This document shows positions 13,025-14,943 of a DNA stretch of 14,943 bases, in pieces; the stretch's first letter is position 1; every line of letters starts with the position of its first letter. The notes beneath the pieces were generated by a model, which was not told the DNA's origin, ran no database searches, and worked only from the letters and a program-made list of their open reading frames with translations. Location of the stretch: the NCBI GenBank assembly GCA_964369235.1, contig CAYJEQ010000063.1, positions 1 to 14,943 on the forward strand, read 5' to 3'. Made by a program: the position numbers and the translations under genes. The stretch comes from CAYJEQ01 sp964369235 (GTDB taxonomy: Bacteria; Bacillota; Clostridia; Oscillospirales; Ruminococcaceae).

Positions 13025-14071
13025 TTACCATCTTTCGTTTGCTGGGATAGTGCTTACTGTATCCTTAGTTACGATGATTGGTTCCATCATAACTTTAGGT
13101 GTTTCAGATAGTACACTGTAGTGATATTCAGAGCCTATCATAAGTAGTGCTACCTTAGCAGCTGTTTGGCCTTGTTCCCAAACATTTGTGTATATTGTGC
13201 CTGTTAGGGTGCCGTCTTCGATCATCTGTAGAGCATCTCTCTCACCATCTGCACCCCAGATTACCATTTCATCAAGTCTGCCAGCATTCTGTGCTGCCAG
13301 TGAAGCTCCAGCTGCCATTGCATCATTAATAGCAAATACCCCACCGATATCATCATACTGGGATAGGAAGCTACTCATTACTGTTGTAGCTTTTTCCTTC
13401 TCAAAATCTGCTGCCTGACTTGCTACGATCTCTATATTAGGGTAGTTAGCTGCCAGTGTATCTCTAAAACCTTGCTCGATATTATCGGTTCTAGATACCC
13501 CAGCAATACCCTGAATTAGTACCACATTGCCCTGTCCACCTAAAGACTCAGCAATCTCCTCTGCCACAAACACACCAGCATCATAGTCAATCATCTGTAC
13601 CAGTGCAGAGTGAACAGTATTAGCATCTAGGTTAAGGGTGATTACAGGTATGCCTTTTTCTTCGGCTTCCTTTGTAGTTGCCGCTAGGGCTGCCCCGTCA
13701 CTTGCCTGTATAATAATTGCATCAAATTCCTGTCCGATTACCTCAGTCATAATCTTAACCTGATTTTCAGCAGAGCTGTCACCGTTAAAAGATTGTACCG
13801 AAATATTATCATAAGGCGCAACCTCCTGCTCAATGCCCTCCAGCCATGCTTGGTTAACAGGGGTGCTAATGTCATGGGCTACATAAGCAATTTTAATAGG
13901 GTCGTTGTAAGGGTCTTTTATATCTTGGGTTACAGCTGCTGCCATAGGAGCATCAGCTTGTGCCACAGCTGCTTGAGCTTGGCTGCTTTCCTCTCTTGCG
14001 TTACCCTCAGTGGCACATCCTGTAAAGATCACCATTGTTGCTACCATTAAAGCTAAAGTTGACTTTCTCAT
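13025..14071 (-). CDS. CUT2 substrate-binding lipoprotein (Peripla_BP_4)
   Basis: Encodes 348 residues. A lipoprotein signal (MRKSTLALMVATMVIFTGC, lipid-carrying C19) is followed by an Ala/Gln-rich linker to about residue 55. A two-lobed sugar-type binding fold then begins at IKIAYVAHDIS. Family segments include DAIIIQASDGAAL, GIPVITLNLDAN, GGVFAINDAMAAGASLAAQ and IWGADGERDALQMIEDGTL. These fit ribose/autoinducer/basic-sugar binding proteins, but pocket residues do not identify the ligand. In a Gram-positive cell it would be tethered to the outer membrane face. The ATG has AAAGGA 11 bases upstream. It is first in the operon, 180 bases from the predicted transcription start, and separated from permease 1 by a MITE. 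A hairpin there may raise its level. Confidence 0.93.
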   Translation of the reverse strand: MRKSTLALMVATMVIFTGCATEGNAREESSQAQAAVAQADAPMAAAVTQDIKDPYNDPIKIAYVAHDISTPVNQAWLEGIEQEVAPYDNISVQSFNGDSSAENQVKIMTEVIGQEFDAIIIQASDGAALAATTKEAEEKGIPVITLNLDANTVHSALVQMIDYDAGVFVAEEIAESLGGQGNVVLIQGIAGVSRTDNIEQGFRDTLAANYPNIEIVASQAADFEKEKATTVMSSFLSQYDDIGGVFAINDAMAAGASLAAQNAGRLDEMVIWGADGERDALQMIEDGTLTGTIYTNVWEQGQTAAKVALLMIGSEYHYSVLSETPKVMMEPIIVTKDTVSTIPANERW

Positions 14072-14150
14072 TTTAACTACCGTCCTTTCATTTTACAGAC
14101 AGTGTTTTCCTTATCTTTGTATTTATATAGGTAAAATCACTGCTGTTACT

Positions 14151-14166
14151 GGTTAAATTTTTAACC
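14151..14166. promoter_or_regulatory. 16-base palindrome in the operon leader
   Basis: GGTTAAA-TT-TTTAACC is a perfect 7-bp inverted repeat, 80 bases upstream of the binding-protein start and about 85 bases after the predicted transcription start. It could be an operator (possibly catabolic) or a weak leader hairpin. Confidence 0.35.
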
Positions 14167-14228
14167 TACTTCACATTAATTCTTACTAACATATTTCTCA
14201 TGCTCCTATGATGGATACCTGATATAAG

Positions 14229-14264
14229 CATGTTATAAACATGTTGTATACATATAATATACAA
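14229..14264. promoter_or_regulatory. Candidate operators over the operon promoter
   Basis: Two inverted repeats lie together. One is TTGTATA (14244-14250) with TATACAA (14258-14264), which also contains the 8-base palindrome TGTATACA (14245-14252). The other is CATGTT (14229-14234) with AACATG (14238-14243). The first covers the -10 box and the second the start of the transcript. TNGTNxACNA palindromes are typical of FCD-type GntR regulators, and such a gene ends this operon, so repression here is the simplest idea. Confidence 0.5.
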
Positions 14265-14284
14265 GATAAATCCTAGCTATTCAA
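14256..14284 (-). promoter_or_regulatory. Promoter of the transport operon
   Basis: On the minus strand, TTGAAT (complement of 14279-14284), a 17-base spacer and TATATT (complement of 14256-14261) form a sigma-A promoter. Transcription would start near 14250. The leader to 14071 is about 180 bases. Operator-like inverted repeats overlap the -10 box. Confidence 0.7.
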
Positions 14285-14483
14285 TTGACTTTTTCCACCA
14301 AGGTTAATTATTTTTTGGTGAAAATATCCTAAAACACTATAACAATATAGGTGTAATTTGGTATAGTTTTGATAATATTACTTAATATTCCAGTAAAAAT
14401 TTTACTTATTTAAGGTGGAATACTAGGGGTGACCTATATAATATAAATAATCTCTGTTGCACTTCGATTATTTATTAGTTAAG

Positions 14484-14503
14484 AGTGAAAAGTGAAAAGT
14501 GAA
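14484..14503. repeat. Short AGTGAAA tandem repeat
   Basis: AGTGAAA occurs three times in a row with the last copy shortened. Such short repeats at the edge of non-coding DNA often mark slippage. A GTGGC-TTT-GCCAC hairpin follows. Nothing in 14300-14483 was recognised beyond a CCACCAA/TTGGTG hairpin near 14295-14320. Confidence 0.6.
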
Positions 14504-14724
14504 GAGTTTAGGAGTGGCTTTGCCACATATTTGTAATATGGTTTGTGACTTAGTTGCTGTGGGGTGGTTGAAGTTAGATATTTACCCATGTCTGTTAAAT
14601 GGGATTTATCATATTAGGCATGATTGCAATTATATATCTACTCTGACTTATGGCACAGCACCTCAGCTGGGGGCGTTGCCCCATACCTTTACCTATGTAG
14701 TCTATTAGTAAACCAAATACCCCA

Positions 14725-14752
14725 GTACCTTTTGCCGTCACGCAAAAGGTAC
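14725..14752. repeat. Perfect 11-bp hairpin
   Basis: GTACCTTTTGC (14725-14735) pairs with GCAAAAGGTAC (14742-14752) around a six-base loop. No T run follows, so it is a weak terminator candidate; it may belong to a repeat element. Confidence 0.6.
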
Positions 14753-14762
14753 CAAAAAGTGA

Positions 14763-14794
14763 TTTAAGAGGGAGTTTCGATTCTCCCTCTTAAA
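14763..14794. terminator. 12-bp hairpin, possible bidirectional terminator
   Basis: A 12-bp perfect stem (14763-14774 with 14783-14794, loop TTTCGATT) lies ten bases after the previous hairpin. The stem ends are A/T-rich, but the T run is short. No flanking gene is in the window. The rest of 14795-14943 shows no feature I can support. Confidence 0.4.
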
Positions 14795-14943
14795 AATCTC
14801 CCTTAAAACGACAAAAGGGGGATACACTCAGCTTTAACTTAGAGTAAGTTCCTTTTGATTCCCACCCCTTACCACACACTAATTTAGGTGCGTCCTAGGT
14901 AGATATTAATCAGAAGATAAGATTTTTATATTACAGAAATAAA

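Noticed and set aside
12897..13121. Plus-strand frame across the MITE and the end of the binding-protein gene
   Set aside because: It is antisense to a clear gene and to palindromic DNA, with no ribosome binding site.
7540..14071. Assignment of the operon as ribose (rbs) or autoinducer-2 (lsr)
   Set aside because: No ribokinase, lsrK, lsrF/G or pyranase gene is present, and a GntR/FCD regulator with an amidohydrolase does not fit either.
14499..14708. 69-residue plus-strand open frame
   Set aside because: No good ribosome binding site or promoter, atypical composition, and it overlaps short repeats and hairpins.

Overview
The window looks like an AT-rich Clostridia chromosome, probably Lachnospirales or a relative. 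The basis is AT-rich, AGA/CTA/ATA-rich coding, strong GGAGG-type ribosome binding sites, frequent GTG and TTG starts, sigma-A promoters with 17-bp spacers, a Gram-positive rplJ-rplL leader with an attenuator, and a lipoprotein-type binding protein. This is inference; there is no 16S gene here. One 100-base run of N (5298-5397) marks an assembly gap.

Layout. 1-540: non-coding DNA full of palindromes and direct repeats. 653-937: a small orphan gene. 973-1282: a folded element closed by a long inverted repeat. 1451-2631 (minus): rplJ-rplL with promoter, leader and attenuator. 2659-3042: a compact locus with a 27-residue membrane peptide read rightward and a likely convergent antisense RNA, resembling a type I toxin-antitoxin pair. 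3130-5193 (minus): an AI-2E-family membrane protein and tatD behind a good promoter. 5229-5664: tandem repeats of about 155 bp, each joining a promoter -10 box to a set of hairpins, interrupted by the N gap. 5851-6540: a YjjG-like HAD phosphatase. 6748-7272: an orphan gene with a near-perfect promoter. 7397-7521: two very strong hairpins.

7540-14284 (minus) is a catabolic transport operon. In transcription order it has a promoter overlapped by inverted repeats, a CUT2 (ribose-type) substrate-binding lipoprotein, permease 1, a double-domain ATPase, permease 2, a COG2159-type amidohydrolase and a GntR/FCD regulator. The binding protein would deliver a small polar substrate to a two-permease channel powered by the ATPase. 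The amidohydrolase would open or decarboxylate the substrate or a product, and the GntR protein would sense an acid and control the promoter. The substrate cannot be read from the sequence. A 167-bp MITE-like element sits between the binding protein and permease 1. 14300-14943 is non-coding, with short repeats and hairpins.

The best candidates for something undescribed are the peptide/antisense locus (2659-3042), the promoter-hairpin repeats (5229-5664), the folded element at 973-1282, and the specificity of the CUT2-amidohydrolase operon. Several starts given here are downstream of the longest open frame because a Shine-Dalgarno sequence lies inside the longer version.
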